Assembly (NCBI GenBank): GCA_947462815.1
Contig: CANHQR010000025.1
Span: 1-46,063, forward strand
Length of the DNA stretch: 46,063 nucleotides
DNA from: Pseudobdellovibrionaceae bacterium
GTDB taxonomy: Bacteria; Bdellovibrionota; Bdellovibrionia; Bdellovibrionales; JAMPXM01
Reading direction: 5' to 3'
Position 1 is the stretch's first letter. Each line of letters begins with the position of its first letter. The position numbers and the translations under genes are program-made. Under the pieces are notes generated by a model. The model worked only from the letters and a program-made list of their open reading frames with translations. It was not told the origin of the DNA and made no database searches. Below are positions 8,382 through 17,842 of this stretch, piece after piece.

Positions 8382-9620
8382 ATGTCCCGCGATCGACGCG
8401 ATCTTCAGCTCAATTCGTTGTTCGTGAAGCGAGAGGGGAGTCCCTGGTTGTCGGGTTGGCTTTCGCTATCCGTGCTGGCCTTAAACCTCGCTTGCAGTGT
8501 GTTCAGCTCCACAGCACACGCTCAAAGCGCCACCTCAAATCTTTCGACGACAACGCCATCCACGACTTCGCGAGTCCGTGAGTTTCAGCTTTACTACCGC
8601 TCCAGTCTGGGTGCGCGAAGCTTTGCGAATGCCAAAGAACAAAGTCAGTTCACCGGCCTCGGTTTAGATCTCGATACGCGTGTGCGTCTTTTGCCACGAC
8701 TCACAGCTCGAGCTCGCGCCGGATTATCATTGAACTCCGGATATGCGCAGTCGCAGTTTGGTGATAAGTCGCCACGTTCTGGCGTGATGATGCGCGAGGC
8801 GCATCTGACGTGGAAGGCGATTGAGGGTGAATCGGTGCGTTTGGGAATTCGCGCTGGCGCGATCGATCAGGATTCACTCGGGGCTTCGCTGCTGGTCGAA
8901 GGCCAGCCGTTTCCAGGCGTTGTCGAGCGCCTGGAGATGGGTAACGAGAGCTTCACATTCGCACTCGCCGCTCAACAGGCGATCCCGACATCTTCGACGC
9001 TGTCGACCCGAGCAGTCGAGAGCGAGGTCACGCCCAGCTTCACCACGGAGACAGCTGAAATTGAAGTGCATCCTTGGGAGGGCTTCAGAGGTAAAGTCTT
9101 TGCCACACACTTTCGCTTCTCGAACTTACCATCGACCGTGGCCATCGATAGTCAGGCTCTTGGCAACACGATCGTCGAGCTCGGCCCGAACACTTCGCGG
9201 TTTCGCTATGAGTTTGACGGCTTTGTTGCCGGCGGGGAGTTGAACTTGAAGCTTTCCGATGCGTTAAGCTGGTCAGTGAGCGGTCATATGGTGCAAAACT
9301 CGAAGGCTCCGGAAACATACCGAAATGGGCAGTTGGTTCGCACGGAATTCAGCTGGGCTCTCCCCGGTGACATCGATCTGAAGCCCGGCGCCGAGATGTT
9401 TTTTCTGGAGTCCGACGCAACTCCCGGGTTCTATGCATCAGCCGAGCGAGGCCAGACCAATCGTCAAGGCTGGGCTGCCGATTTAGGACTATGGTTTCGC
9501 GAAGAGCGATTCAAAGTCTCTGGCCGATATGCTGAGGCCGACGTCATCAACTCAAGTTTGATCCAAACCGCACAACGTTTCTTCATGATTCGATTCGAGA
9601 CTTTCTATGAAAAACTCTAA
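8382..9620 (+). CDS. Outer-membrane beta-barrel protein
   Basis: I start it at the ATG at 8382, preceded by AGGAAGGTG, rather than the in-frame ATG at 8352; this gives 412 residues. A signal peptide ends near AHAQS. The mature part consists of alternating aromatic/hydrophobic and polar residues typical of transmembrane beta-strands (for example FQLYYRSSLGARSF, VRLGIRAGAI and RFFMIRFETFY), without helical membrane segments. This resembles a porin-like barrel of about 14-16 strands, but I recognise no named family. It overlaps the start of the giant lipoprotein gene by 14 bases, so the two products are probably made together and may form one outer-membrane complex. Confidence 0.7.
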   Translation: MSRDRRDLQLNSLFVKREGSPWLSGWLSLSVLALNLACSVFSSTAHAQSATSNLSTTTPSTTSRVREFQLYYRSSLGARSFANAKEQSQFTGLGLDLDTRVRLLPRLTARARAGLSLNSGYAQSQFGDKSPRSGVMMREAHLTWKAIEGESVRLGIRAGAIDQDSLGASLLVEGQPFPGVVERLEMGNESFTFALAAQQAIPTSSTLSTRAVESEVTPSFTTETAEIEVHPWEGFRGKVFATHFRFSNLPSTVAIDSQALGNTIVELGPNTSRFRYEFDGFVAGGELNLKLSDALSWSVSGHMVQNSKAPETYRNGQLVRTEFSWALPGDIDLKPGAEMFFLESDATPGFYASAERGQTNRQGWAADLGLWFREERFKVSGRYAEADVINSSLIQTAQRFFMIRFETFYEKL

Positions 9621-12600
9621 GTCGCTCGCTCAATCAAACTGGAAGTCGTTGCTGCTCGGCTTGGCCGTGCTGGTCAACTCCGCCTGCATGAAGCCGCAGG
9701 GTCGTCAGGTTGATCCCAATGCTCCGGATCTCACCGTGGGTGCTCGAGAGGAGCAAGCGGCGACCTTCTTTAACACCGAGGTCACAGGCACCTCGCAAAT
9801 TTCAGAGACCGTGCGCGGATTTTCGATCCCAACGGCTAAGCTCTTTAACGTCACTACTTGTGTGCAAGACAAACGGACCCAGGATCGTATCAAGGGTCAT
9901 CGTTTTGTGATTCGAGGCGGCGAGCAAGAGGTGCAGGCGCAGAGCGATGCTCAGGGCTGTCTCACTTGGCCAGAAACGATTCACTTCAACTTTCTCGCGG
10001 ACTCGAAGTTTTTGCCGATCAAGCGCATGATTGTCGCCCAAGGCATGCATACCGGTGCACGCGAAGTGATGTTCGCCATCAATCCCTGGAACTTCGAAGG
10101 CGGTCGCGACCTTGTCGATCTCTCGCGACAAACTGTTCCTGCTGAGCAGATGGCAGCGCCCAGCGATGTGCCTCGTATTCTCCGAGGCGAGCTGTCTTCG
10201 GGCGATCGAGCGACGCGCAGTCTTTGGGTCGACGATCTTCGCTTCAATATTATTCATAACCCGGGCAGCACGGCGGGTGCACAAGTTGACATGATCGCTA
10301 GCCTTGCGCCGAAGATCCTCATGCGTAATATCCGCGGGGAGTCGGCACCCTACGCTCTGACGGACGGCCGCTTTCGGCTGCAATTCTTCATCATGGCTCG
10401 TACGGACACACACTCGAATCAGTGTATGGTGATTGCCAAGACGGGCGTTCTGAGCGATGTGCAGATGACCGGTGGTCGACTCCGTGAAGAAGTGCGCATG
10501 ACCTTGCGTTACCGCAATACGTTCGGACAGCTTGAGCTTGTGGGCCGTGTCCAGGCTCAAGAGGGCCCGAGTTCCCTCGAGCCGTTTGAGGCCGCCTGGA
10601 TGATGGGTGACCATCGCTCTCTTCTGGGTCTGCGATTTGCGGATTTGCGACAGGCGAGTCTGTCGAGCCCCTCGGGCCGCTTCGATGCGGACCACTACCT
10701 GCGCGATTGTATCGACCTTAGCGACATTCAAGACGAAGCGGACGTGGCTCGGCGAATGGCAAATCCCGATCAGTTCCGCATGGGGCGACGTACACCTCCT
10801 GTGGGCGGAGTGCCTGCCAGTGGAGCACCGGCAAATGGATCACCCGCCAGTGGTCGACCGGGCGTTCAGGGACCAGCTGGTCAGGCTCCTCGTGCTTCCG
10901 GAAACGCGCCCGGAAACGCGCCCGGAGCGACGCCTCATCCTCGCCAAGCTCCGGCCGGTTCGCCTGCGGCTCAGCCCGCACCCGCGGATTCGCAGCTTCT
11001 TCCGAGCGGGATCTCGCGTCTGGAGCCCTTTGAATTTGACTTCATCACGTCGCGTTTTGAAACCATTTTGCCCGACGAGACGGCGACTGAGCGAACACTC
11101 GCGTTTCGTTCGACGACCTGTGTGACCAATCCGATCGATCCGAGCACGCCTCTTCGGGATATGAACTTCACCGTCGTGAAGATCGATGGATCGGAAGTCA
11201 ATGTCCGAACGAATCATCGCGGTTGTTTTGTGTGGAATGATCAGATCGGCCATAAGTACTACACGCCCGAGCAATACATGGTCCGATACGTCACCATCAA
11301 ACACTCCTCGGGTTTCCAAAAGCGCCTCGGTGTGGCATTTAACCCCTGGGATAACGAGGGCTTCACCTTCGCACGCGACATTCGCGAACTGCAGCCGAGC
11401 TACTTGGCGCAAGTGAACTCGCGCGAGAAGCGTCCTTCCCAGCTTTTGCTCACGAACTTTCAGGTCAATACGCAGCGTTTTCGCTACGAGGTCGATGAGT
11501 TTCTCACTCTGAAGGTGAAAAAGTCCTTCTTGATCGACATCAGCCCTCGTGTGCTTCGCTATAACTCGATCACGCGAGGTCTGCAGGCTCACGAGCCCAT
11601 GCGTGACGGTGTGTATCTGCTTAAAGTGGCCTTCCAAAAGGACTATCGCATTCCGACGGGTGAGGCGGCTGAGTTCGTCTCGGCTGTTCGAAGACTGGTC
11701 CAGGTCCGCGCGGGTAAGATCGTGACGCCCATTGAAATTTCCATGCGCGATCTCCGTGTGATGCGAATCCGCAATAACTTTTTGATTGAGATGGCGACCA
11801 TTGATGCCAAAAAGCTCACTCGCGAGCAGCTGCAATCTCTCAATTACGACGGCGATCTCGACCAACTCCAAGATCCTGAGTCGGGCTTGGCCGCCCGTAC
11901 TTTCGTCGGTCCGATTGTTCCGATCTCGAACTCCTTCTCGGCGCCATTGCGGCCGACGGATGATCTCTCTGAGACCTATTGCCGATCGATCGATTGCGAT
12001 GACTTGAAGCGCGGTGATCTTATTCCGAGTGCCGAAGTGAATGTGGAAAGCGCTCGATTCTTCGGAAGTGTTCGACATTTGTCGAATAAGTCCGTCACAG
12101 ATTTGATTCGCCGCAAGGCCGAGCTCGACGCGCAGTATGTCTCTCGCATGCGCGACAAAACGAAGTTGGGACAAATGCTGCAAGAGTCCAATGTCGAGTA
12201 CGTTTCTCTCCAGAACGAGGCACAAAACTTGGCCTCGGATCCTGTCGCGCGAGCCAACAATCGGGTCTTTTCTCCGGGCCAGGGCTTCCAGCAGCTGGTG
12301 ACGGACCTGAGTGTCAACGCGATGGATGTCGAGCAGTTGCGTGGTCGATTCCCGCCGATGGGCTCCTTGCACAGCTTCCGAAATTTGGTCGGGCGGACGC
12401 CGTTCAATCCGCAAGAGTTGCGACAAGTCATTCGCGGTGAAGCCAGCATCTCGCGAAGCCTCGCAGCTCGCCTGTGCCTGGTGTTTAATGAGCGAATGTT
12501 GCATCGTGAATCGCCCTCGGCGGCCGCTTCAGGTCGAACGCAGCACCGCGCCTTCTCTGATACGTCTTTCCTCAACGATATTTGTTCGATGGCCGTACAG

Positions 12601-13461
12601 ATGGCCCGGAGCCCTGAAGAAGCTGTCTTCGTGGTCGATCGCAGGATGCGCGTCTTCGAAACTTCCGACTACCGCTACTTGGGTGGCCGAACGATGAACC
12701 TGAGCGTTGGTGCTGACTTCTCGTTTGGTCGATCGAGGTCCGACAGCGAATCTTGGTCTTATGGCTGGAGCGCGACATCGCCGGTGATGGCCGTCTTGAA
12801 GGCCGTGCCCGGGCTTTCGACTTTGCATGCGATTGCAGATGGTGTCGGGATTTCAGCTGGCTACGGCCGGTCGCTCTCGACCTCTCAATCCGTCAATGAA
12901 GGCTTTGGTGTTTCGACAGGCACAGGGCTTAGTCTTGAAATCGCTCATGTCGCCCTTCGTGTGGCCAAGCACGAGCGTTGCGGTGTGATTCGTATGAGTC
13001 CGCGCTACATCGAAAACCACGCGCGCATCCTCTTCTCGCGCTTACCGCGAGATCTTGATCCACGCGAGCGATTGAATCGTCTCACTCGAGGCATCATGTT
13101 GTGTGATGGTGCGGTCGATGAAACGCCGATCGTGATCAACGAGCAGTACTCGTATTTCTCGCAAGCCGTGAATGACGAGGTCATGCTCGATCCAGGCGAT
13201 ATCCAAAATCACCCGTGGATGTTGGGTCTTCGCGGACGAAATGACTTCACACACTTCGTGAATTTGATCGCGGCCAGAAAGCGCGGCCCCAACGAAGTCA
13301 CGGAAGAGATCCGTCTTGGAGAGCTTCCCCTGGACCGTCTGGCGGCAGCTTACCGGTCCGTAGCCCCGAGCTTTCCCGGCGTGTTGTCCTTGGATCCGGA
13401 GATGCTGCGAGGGACGAATCTGATTGATACCGATCGAGGCGGAGACCAGCCGCAGCGTTAA
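9607..13461 (+). CDS. Giant (1284-residue) lipoprotein with internal duplication
   Basis: A signal peptide with lipobox (NSAC, Cys27) predicts a lipoprotein. Two related modules are visible. Module 1 (about 60-310) has TTCV (Cys85), GCLTW (Cys118) and a later FAINPWNFEGG; module 2 (about 475-720) has TTCV (Cys505), GCFVW (Cys540) and FNPWDNEGF. Similar strand order follows in both. They are joined by a collagen-like Gly/Ala/Pro linker (about 398-460). The C-terminal third holds a helical part (about 800-900). It also has two Ser/Gly-rich stretches with alternating polar residues (about 1030-1060 and 1080-1110) around a hydrophobic turn, resembling an amphipathic beta-hairpin. No family is recognised. 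It overlaps the outer-membrane barrel gene upstream, suggesting a shared surface complex. Confidence 0.75.
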   Translation: MKNSKSLAQSNWKSLLLGLAVLVNSACMKPQGRQVDPNAPDLTVGAREEQAATFFNTEVTGTSQISETVRGFSIPTAKLFNVTTCVQDKRTQDRIKGHRFVIRGGEQEVQAQSDAQGCLTWPETIHFNFLADSKFLPIKRMIVAQGMHTGAREVMFAINPWNFEGGRDLVDLSRQTVPAEQMAAPSDVPRILRGELSSGDRATRSLWVDDLRFNIIHNPGSTAGAQVDMIASLAPKILMRNIRGESAPYALTDGRFRLQFFIMARTDTHSNQCMVIAKTGVLSDVQMTGGRLREEVRMTLRYRNTFGQLELVGRVQAQEGPSSLEPFEAAWMMGDHRSLLGLRFADLRQASLSSPSGRFDADHYLRDCIDLSDIQDEADVARRMANPDQFRMGRRTPPVGGVPASGAPANGSPASGRPGVQGPAGQAPRASGNAPGNAPGATPHPRQAPAGSPAAQPAPADSQLLPSGISRLEPFEFDFITSRFETILPDETATERTLAFRSTTCVTNPIDPSTPLRDMNFTVVKIDGSEVNVRTNHRGCFVWNDQIGHKYYTPEQYMVRYVTIKHSSGFQKRLGVAFNPWDNEGFTFARDIRELQPSYLAQVNSREKRPSQLLLTNFQVNTQRFRYEVDEFLTLKVKKSFLIDISPRVLRYNSITRGLQAHEPMRDGVYLLKVAFQKDYRIPTGEAAEFVSAVRRLVQVRAGKIVTPIEISMRDLRVMRIRNNFLIEMATIDAKKLTREQLQSLNYDGDLDQLQDPESGLAARTFVGPIVPISNSFSAPLRPTDDLSETYCRSIDCDDLKRGDLIPSAEVNVESARFFGSVRHLSNKSVTDLIRRKAELDAQYVSRMRDKTKLGQMLQESNVEYVSLQNEAQNLASDPVARANNRVFSPGQGFQQLVTDLSVNAMDVEQLRGRFPPMGSLHSFRNLVGRTPFNPQELRQVIRGEASISRSLAARLCLVFNERMLHRESPSAAASGRTQHRAFSDTSFLNDICSMAVQMARSPEEAVFVVDRRMRVFETSDYRYLGGRTMNLSVGADFSFGRSRSDSESWSYGWSATSPVMAVLKAVPGLSTLHAIADGVGISAGYGRSLSTSQSVNEGFGVSTGTGLSLEIAHVALRVAKHERCGVIRMSPRYIENHARILFSRLPRDLDPRERLNRLTRGIMLCDGAVDETPIVINEQYSYFSQAVNDEVMLDPGDIQNHPWMLGLRGRNDFTHFVNLIAARKRGPNEVTEEIRLGELPLDRLAAAYRSVAPSFPGVLSLDPEMLRGTNLIDTDRGGDQPQR
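10898..10933 (+). repeat. 12-base tandem repeat in the linker of the giant lipoprotein
   Basis: Two identical units of CCGGAAACGCGC followed by a third, imperfect unit encode the repeated Gly-Asn-Ala-Pro of the linker. The unit is a multiple of three, so changes in copy number would alter linker length without a frameshift. Confidence 0.7.
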
Positions 13462-13516
13462 CGGCGATGGCTCTGCCGGTGTGCGGGCTGGGTCCAATCT
13501 GGCTCAGCCACGCTCT

Positions 13517-14902
13517 TCAAGATAATTTCTTATTGAGCCATTCGAGCACAGCTTGAGTGGCGCCGGTTCGAGAATTGACCTCGGCAATCAACCAATCACG
13601 CCAATGGGGGTGGTGGCCGAGCTGGTTCATCAGTTTCTCAACAGACGCTCGACACTCTTCACTATTGAAGACCACTTCGATCGCCGCTTGCTGCCGATCA
13701 TGCAGATCATGCAGCTCACCCGGCGCGAACACGCGCTGGAAGTCGAGAGCTTCGCGATTATTCCGGTGATGTGGGCCGAGAACGCAAAAGACTCCCGCGG
13801 CTAAGGCCTCCATCACGGAGTGGACACTTCGCCGAAAGCTTCCTCCCACGGTCGCAATCCAAGCATCGCGATAGAGTTCGGCAAGAAATCCGACCTGATC
13901 CACCACGAGAACATCGAGATCCACATGCGGCAAATCGCGTATGTCCGAGGCCAGCGCCACATGTTGGGCGCCCCAACTCGACCTTGCCTGCGCCACAATG
14001 GCGCGACAGAACTGAGATGAAGGCTCGTGAGGCACAATGACCAATCGAGGGCGTTCGCCGCGCATCGATGCCCACGCTGGGCCGATGACTTCAAGATCCT
14101 CGGCCCAAGCGCTGCCAACAATCCAAGACCGAGACTGTCGCCACGCTGGAGGTAGAGCTTTCGGCGAGGCCAAGCGTGCCAAAACCTGGTCGTACCGAGT
14201 GTCGCCGGCCACTCGCACGCGCCAAGGTTCGAGCTGCGAAACCGGATCCGGAATCTTGGCCGCCGCACTCAACAAATATTTTTTGTCAGCTTCGTCAACG
14301 ACCTGAATTTCATCGATCTGCTTGAGAGCGTGCAGAGTCAGCCGTCGAGCTGGTCGATGAAGTCGGGCCGTCGCCGGACCAAACGTGGACGAGAACAGCA
14401 ACATCGGTACTTTCGCCTCGGAGAGTCGATGAATCATTCCTGGCCAAACATCGGTGCGGGAGATCAGCAGGGCTTGAGGGCGAAAATGGGCGACAAATTT
14501 TTCCCACACCCGAGGTGAATCGAAGGGAAGAGCAAAAGACCAGGTGATGCCGGGGAAGTTTTCCACTTGGCGACGGTAGGTCGGCGAGAAATAGGTCACC
14601 AAAAATTTTAGCTCAGGTCTTTGCTTCTGAAGTTCTCGGATCACGGGCTTCGCGTACTCAAACTCACCGCTGGCCGCGTGAATCCAGATGACCTGATCTT
14701 CGGATTTGGCCGGGGGGGAGGATGTCCAGGGCTTTTCGCCGCGGATCCGCCAAGTTTCGGCGAGTTTCAAAAGCCCTGGTGCGATGATCTGCGAAAGGCC
14801 GATGGCTTTCAAAACTCGAAGTGTCGCGCTGAGGCCTCGCAACAAGATCGCAGTTAGCCCGACTGTGGCCCAATACAGTCGAAGTTGCACACCCACACTC
14901 AT
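13517..14902 (-). CDS. waaA: 3-deoxy-D-manno-octulosonic acid (Kdo) transferase
   Basis: A 461-residue glycosyltransferase of family GT30, which transfers Kdo to lipid A precursor at the inner-membrane cytoplasmic face. The N-terminus has a membrane-anchor-like segment (about 5-25). The acceptor-domain motif IHAASGE at 75-80 supplies the catalytic Glu80; it is one residue shorter than the usual HAxSVGE. SRTDVWPG corresponds to the family ETEIWP loop. The C-terminal nucleotide-sugar domain has GSxWAED, VPHEP and a GGSFRRSVHSVMEA donor-site motif (family GGSF...G..N..EP). The ATG overlaps the TGA of the upstream GT9 gene (ATGA), so they form an operon. Fatty acid and core genes are not in the window. 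Confidence 0.9.
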   Translation of the reverse strand: MSVGVQLRLYWATVGLTAILLRGLSATLRVLKAIGLSQIIAPGLLKLAETWRIRGEKPWTSSPPAKSEDQVIWIHAASGEFEYAKPVIRELQKQRPELKFLVTYFSPTYRRQVENFPGITWSFALPFDSPRVWEKFVAHFRPQALLISRTDVWPGMIHRLSEAKVPMLLFSSTFGPATARLHRPARRLTLHALKQIDEIQVVDEADKKYLLSAAAKIPDPVSQLEPWRVRVAGDTRYDQVLARLASPKALPPAWRQSRSWIVGSAWAEDLEVIGPAWASMRGERPRLVIVPHEPSSQFCRAIVAQARSSWGAQHVALASDIRDLPHVDLDVLVVDQVGFLAELYRDAWIATVGGSFRRSVHSVMEALAAGVFCVLGPHHRNNREALDFQRVFAPGELHDLHDRQQAAIEVVFNSEECRASVEKLMNQLGHHPHWRDWLIAEVNSRTGATQAVLEWLNKKLS

Positions 14903-15957
14903 AGCGAATGATCCGCCATGATCGACTTCGCGATCTCAACGACCCGAGCTGGAGAGAGATCTCGAAGGCATTTCAAGTTTTCGCGATTTCGGCAGGCATC
15001 GCGGCCGTCTTTAGAGCAGGGCTGGCAGTCCAACCGAAGGCTCGCCGTTCGCCCTTTGGGACTCACGGTGAAGCCGAACGCGGTCGGTCCGATGATCGCG
15101 ACATGCGGAAGTTGCAAGCGATCCGCCACATGCAAAAAGCCTGTGTCGTTTGCAATCAAGCCCTTGCAGATCGCCAAGGCTTGGGCGGATTCCGCGAGCG
15201 TCCAGCGGCCTAAGGCGTTATAGCCCCGAGGTCCAAGCTCCTCGACAAGCGCGCGAGCGAATTGATCCTCGGGGCCGCCGAGCACGAGAAAGCTTTGGCC
15301 CGGTTGAGCACGACCCAACTCTTGAACCATCTGGATCCAATATTGAATCGGCCATCTTTTGTTCGGCCATGCGGCCGAGGGGGCCAAGGCGATGATTCCT
15401 CGGGCTTGGGACTTCGCCCAATGCGCAAAATCCACGGGAACCTTCGCCGTATCGGATCGCCAGAGCACCATCGAATACTCAGGTCGTCGATCGCTGAACT
15501 TTCCGAGCCATGGCTTCAATGGCATTAAAAAGCTCACGGCACCGCGTTTTTCGAGCTGCCAACTGCGCCAGCCGAGGCGAAGATAGAGAAGGCGAATCCA
15601 TCGATACTTCGGTCGAACAAGAATTTGGTCGATCGACCAACGTTTCCATCGAAGGCGTAGGAACCATTCCAGGCGAATGCAGTGACGCACCCAAAAGCTG
15701 CGCAGATTGGCATGAGCATCGTAGACCTCATCCACCCGCGCGGCTAAGCGCCAACTCAAAAGAAGGAGTTCTCCAAGTCCTTGGCGACGATCAAAAGCAA
15801 TCACTTCATCCACGAAGCCTTGGTCCTTCAGTAAGTCGGCGAAGTCGGAGCGGACGAGCCACAACACGCGGCGGCCCGAGTCCCGTAGAGCTTGCGCCGC
15901 GACCATGCACTGGAAGACATCGCCAAAACTCGAAAATCGCACAAGAAGAGTCGTCAC
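14899..15957 (-). CDS. Glycosyltransferase family 9, heptosyltransferase-like (LPS core)
   Basis: 352 residues. The N-terminus LLVRFSSFGDVFQ matches the conserved ADP-heptose:LPS heptosyltransferase start (LxxRxxxxGDV). The C-terminal half has APSAAWPNKRWP (family G.....KxWP), a VLGGPED strand-turn, and LIANDTGFLHVAD (family NDTGxxHxA), which lines the nucleotide-sugar site. The start is a GTG at 15957 with a weak ribosome binding site. It ends in a 4-base overlap with waaA, placing it in inner-core LPS assembly. The exact acceptor (heptosyltransferase I, II or III) cannot be told from sequence alone. Confidence 0.88.
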   Translation of the reverse strand: MTTLLVRFSSFGDVFQCMVAAQALRDSGRRVLWLVRSDFADLLKDQGFVDEVIAFDRRQGLGELLLLSWRLAARVDEVYDAHANLRSFWVRHCIRLEWFLRLRWKRWSIDQILVRPKYRWIRLLYLRLGWRSWQLEKRGAVSFLMPLKPWLGKFSDRRPEYSMVLWRSDTAKVPVDFAHWAKSQARGIIALAPSAAWPNKRWPIQYWIQMVQELGRAQPGQSFLVLGGPEDQFARALVEELGPRGYNALGRWTLAESAQALAICKGLIANDTGFLHVADRLQLPHVAIIGPTAFGFTVSPKGRTASLRLDCQPCSKDGRDACRNRENLKCLRDLSPARVVEIAKSIMADHSL

Positions 15958-16254
15958 CCCGCCATGCTACCGACAAATGGGGACGGCTGACAAAACGAAA
16001 TCTCGCTCCGCCGGCGAATCGATCGGGTGACGCTGAACGGCTTAGGTTGAAAGTGTTCTTGTAAAGCTTGCGAAGCGCGTGGACGAGCTGTGTTCAGTTG
16101 TGCACCGAGACCCGCATCCGACTGGCCAAAGTTTTGCCACTTCTGTTCACGCAGGCGGGTCAGGCGTGAAGCGGCGGTGACCGTACACGAGGTGATGGTG
16201 TGGTTCGCGACCCAGCCGTGCAACGAGCAAAGAGCAACAGAAAATGGGGCACAC

Positions 16255-16878
16255 ATGAATGTCGATCTCGGCCAAGTCACAACTCTCCAAGAGAGCCTGC
16301 TGATCCGCGTGGTTCGCCAGGGGCTCGATTTTGGGCAGTGGTTCTTTCGCGAGCTTCTCTGGCCAAGCCTTGCGGGAATCGGCTTGCTCTTGTTGCTTGC
16401 GAATCAGGCTCACGCCCAAGGCGCCGCTGAGGTCCCCCAGGCGCCGCTCATCGCGGCTCCCCTTGGACCCGACGTCGGTCCCTTGGCAGGCCTTCGGGCG
16501 GTTTGGGTCGGAGGCTGTGTCACGGCCGATGCAATCTCGAGCGTCCGAGCCTTTGAAGTTTACGCCGTTAGCGATTTGGGTCGCGGTTCCACGGGGGCTG
16601 TGCAAGCCCTCGTACAGATCGTCGAGCAGAACGCCGAGCGGAACGTCGATAGAAACCCGTCGCAAATGCAAAGTCCGCCTCATCGCCAGTCTTTGAATTC
16701 AGGCCGCATTGAAGCTCAGCAAGTCTTTTGGGGCCGGGAGGGACTCGAGCTGTTGATGGAAGGCCGAAACATCCCCCGACAAATTTTGCGAATTCCGCGC
16801 GCCGTCAAGCCCCTCGTACAGATGATGAACTCTCAAAACGGAAACGTGGGCTTGGACTGCCGCTTGGCGCCGCTTTAA
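16255..16878 (+). CDS. Secreted protein of unknown function
   Basis: 207 residues from the ATG at 16255; an in-frame extension to 16090 is unlikely. It has a long N-region of about 30 residues, then a hydrophobic signal core (SLAGIGLLLLLANQAHA) with an AHA-Q cleavage site at about residue 54. The mature protein is about 150 residues with two Cys, one early (VGGCVTAD) and one near the C-terminus (LDCRLAPL), which could form a disulphide. I recognise no domain. It is transcribed away from the LPS genes and 102 bases before the DUF1338 gene. Confidence 0.6.
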   Translation: MNVDLGQVTTLQESLLIRVVRQGLDFGQWFFRELLWPSLAGIGLLLLLANQAHAQGAAEVPQAPLIAAPLGPDVGPLAGLRAVWVGGCVTADAISSVRAFEVYAVSDLGRGSTGAVQALVQIVEQNAERNVDRNPSQMQSPPHRQSLNSGRIEAQQVFWGREGLELLMEGRNIPRQILRIPRAVKPLVQMMNSQNGNVGLDCRLAPL

Positions 16879-16980
16879 GGTCGATCGTTCGGACAATTCG
16901 TCTCAAGCCTATGCCCCTTCCGGGTTGGTGAGCCTGCGTCGTGTTGGACAAGCGTCAGGAGTCGTGCTTAGGCTTGTGCC

Positions 16981-17802
16981 ATGAAGAGCCTCAATTCAGT
17001 TTTTCAAAGTATCTGGTCAGACTATACGGCGTTCAACCCTCACGCCAAAACCATCTATGATCAAATCCTCGCCCACGAGCGAGAATCCCAACCCGGCGTG
17101 CAGGCTTTGGTGAACGATCACATCGCGCTACGCACCTTTGATCATCCGCACCTCAACATCCAAGTCCTCGGTCGTCTTTTTGAGAAGTACGGCTACGAGG
17201 CCAAAAGCGAATATCATTTTGAAGATAAGAAACTCTACGCGCGCCACTGGGAACACTCAGATCCAAAGGCGCCGAAAGTCTTTATCTCGGAACTTTTGAC
17301 TCGGCATTTTTCGCCGCGCGTACGCGAGATTGCCGATGCGGCGGCGGCATCGTTTACGCAAGCCCAGATGTCGGAACCCGACATTCTTTGGGCTGGTCGT
17401 CCTTGGCCGGCGAGTCACGCCGTTTACCAGGAACTGCTCAAAGAATCTGAATATGCGGCTTGGCTGTATGCGTTCGGTTTTCGCTGCAATCACTTCACGG
17501 TGTTCTTTAATGAATTGAAGAGCTTCAAAGATTTGCATGAACTGAATGAGTACTTGATGGCGAAGGGTCATAAGCTCAACGCCTCTGGCGGCTTGATCAA
17601 GGGCACGCCGGCGGAATTTCTCGAGCAAAGCTCAACGCTCGCGGGTAAAGTGCAAATTGAATTCACCGACGGGCGCTTTGAAATTCCAGCTTGCTACTAT
17701 GAATTCGCACGTCGCTATAAAAAACCGAATGGCGAACTCTTCACCGGCTTCATCGCCACAAGTGCAGATAAGATTTTCGAGTCGACCAACGTACGTCATT
17801 GA
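16981..17802 (+). CDS. DUF1338 protein, short HglS-like (2-oxoadipate dioxygenase/decarboxylase fold)
   Basis: 273 residues. The signature VNDHIALRTF (His47), RCNHFTVFF (His171) and CYYEFARRY (Glu241) reproduce the 2-His-1-carboxylate Fe(II) site and sequence context of the DUF1338/HglS (YdcJ) family. HglS itself acts in lysine catabolism, converting 2-oxoadipate to 2-hydroxyglutarate. This protein is much shorter than the roughly 450-residue E. coli YdcJ and belongs to the compact form. The metal site is seen; the substrate is inferred. No other lysine-catabolic genes adjoin it. The ribosome binding site is weak. It converges on the GNAT gene. Confidence 0.82.
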   Translation: MKSLNSVFQSIWSDYTAFNPHAKTIYDQILAHERESQPGVQALVNDHIALRTFDHPHLNIQVLGRLFEKYGYEAKSEYHFEDKKLYARHWEHSDPKAPKVFISELLTRHFSPRVREIADAAAASFTQAQMSEPDILWAGRPWPASHAVYQELLKESEYAAWLYAFGFRCNHFTVFFNELKSFKDLHELNEYLMAKGHKLNASGGLIKGTPAEFLEQSSTLAGKVQIEFTDGRFEIPACYYEFARRYKKPNGELFTGFIATSADKIFESTNVRH

Positions 17803-17842
17803 CGTTTCGAACCGCGAGCTGCCCGAGCGCTCCGCGCTGAAT

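Noticed and set aside
10840-12504. 554-residue open frame on the minus strand, antisense to the giant lipoprotein gene
   Set aside because: Its composition is Arg/His/Leu-heavy without domains, it mirrors the codon structure of the plus-strand gene, and the plus-strand product has a signal peptide, lipobox and duplicated modules.
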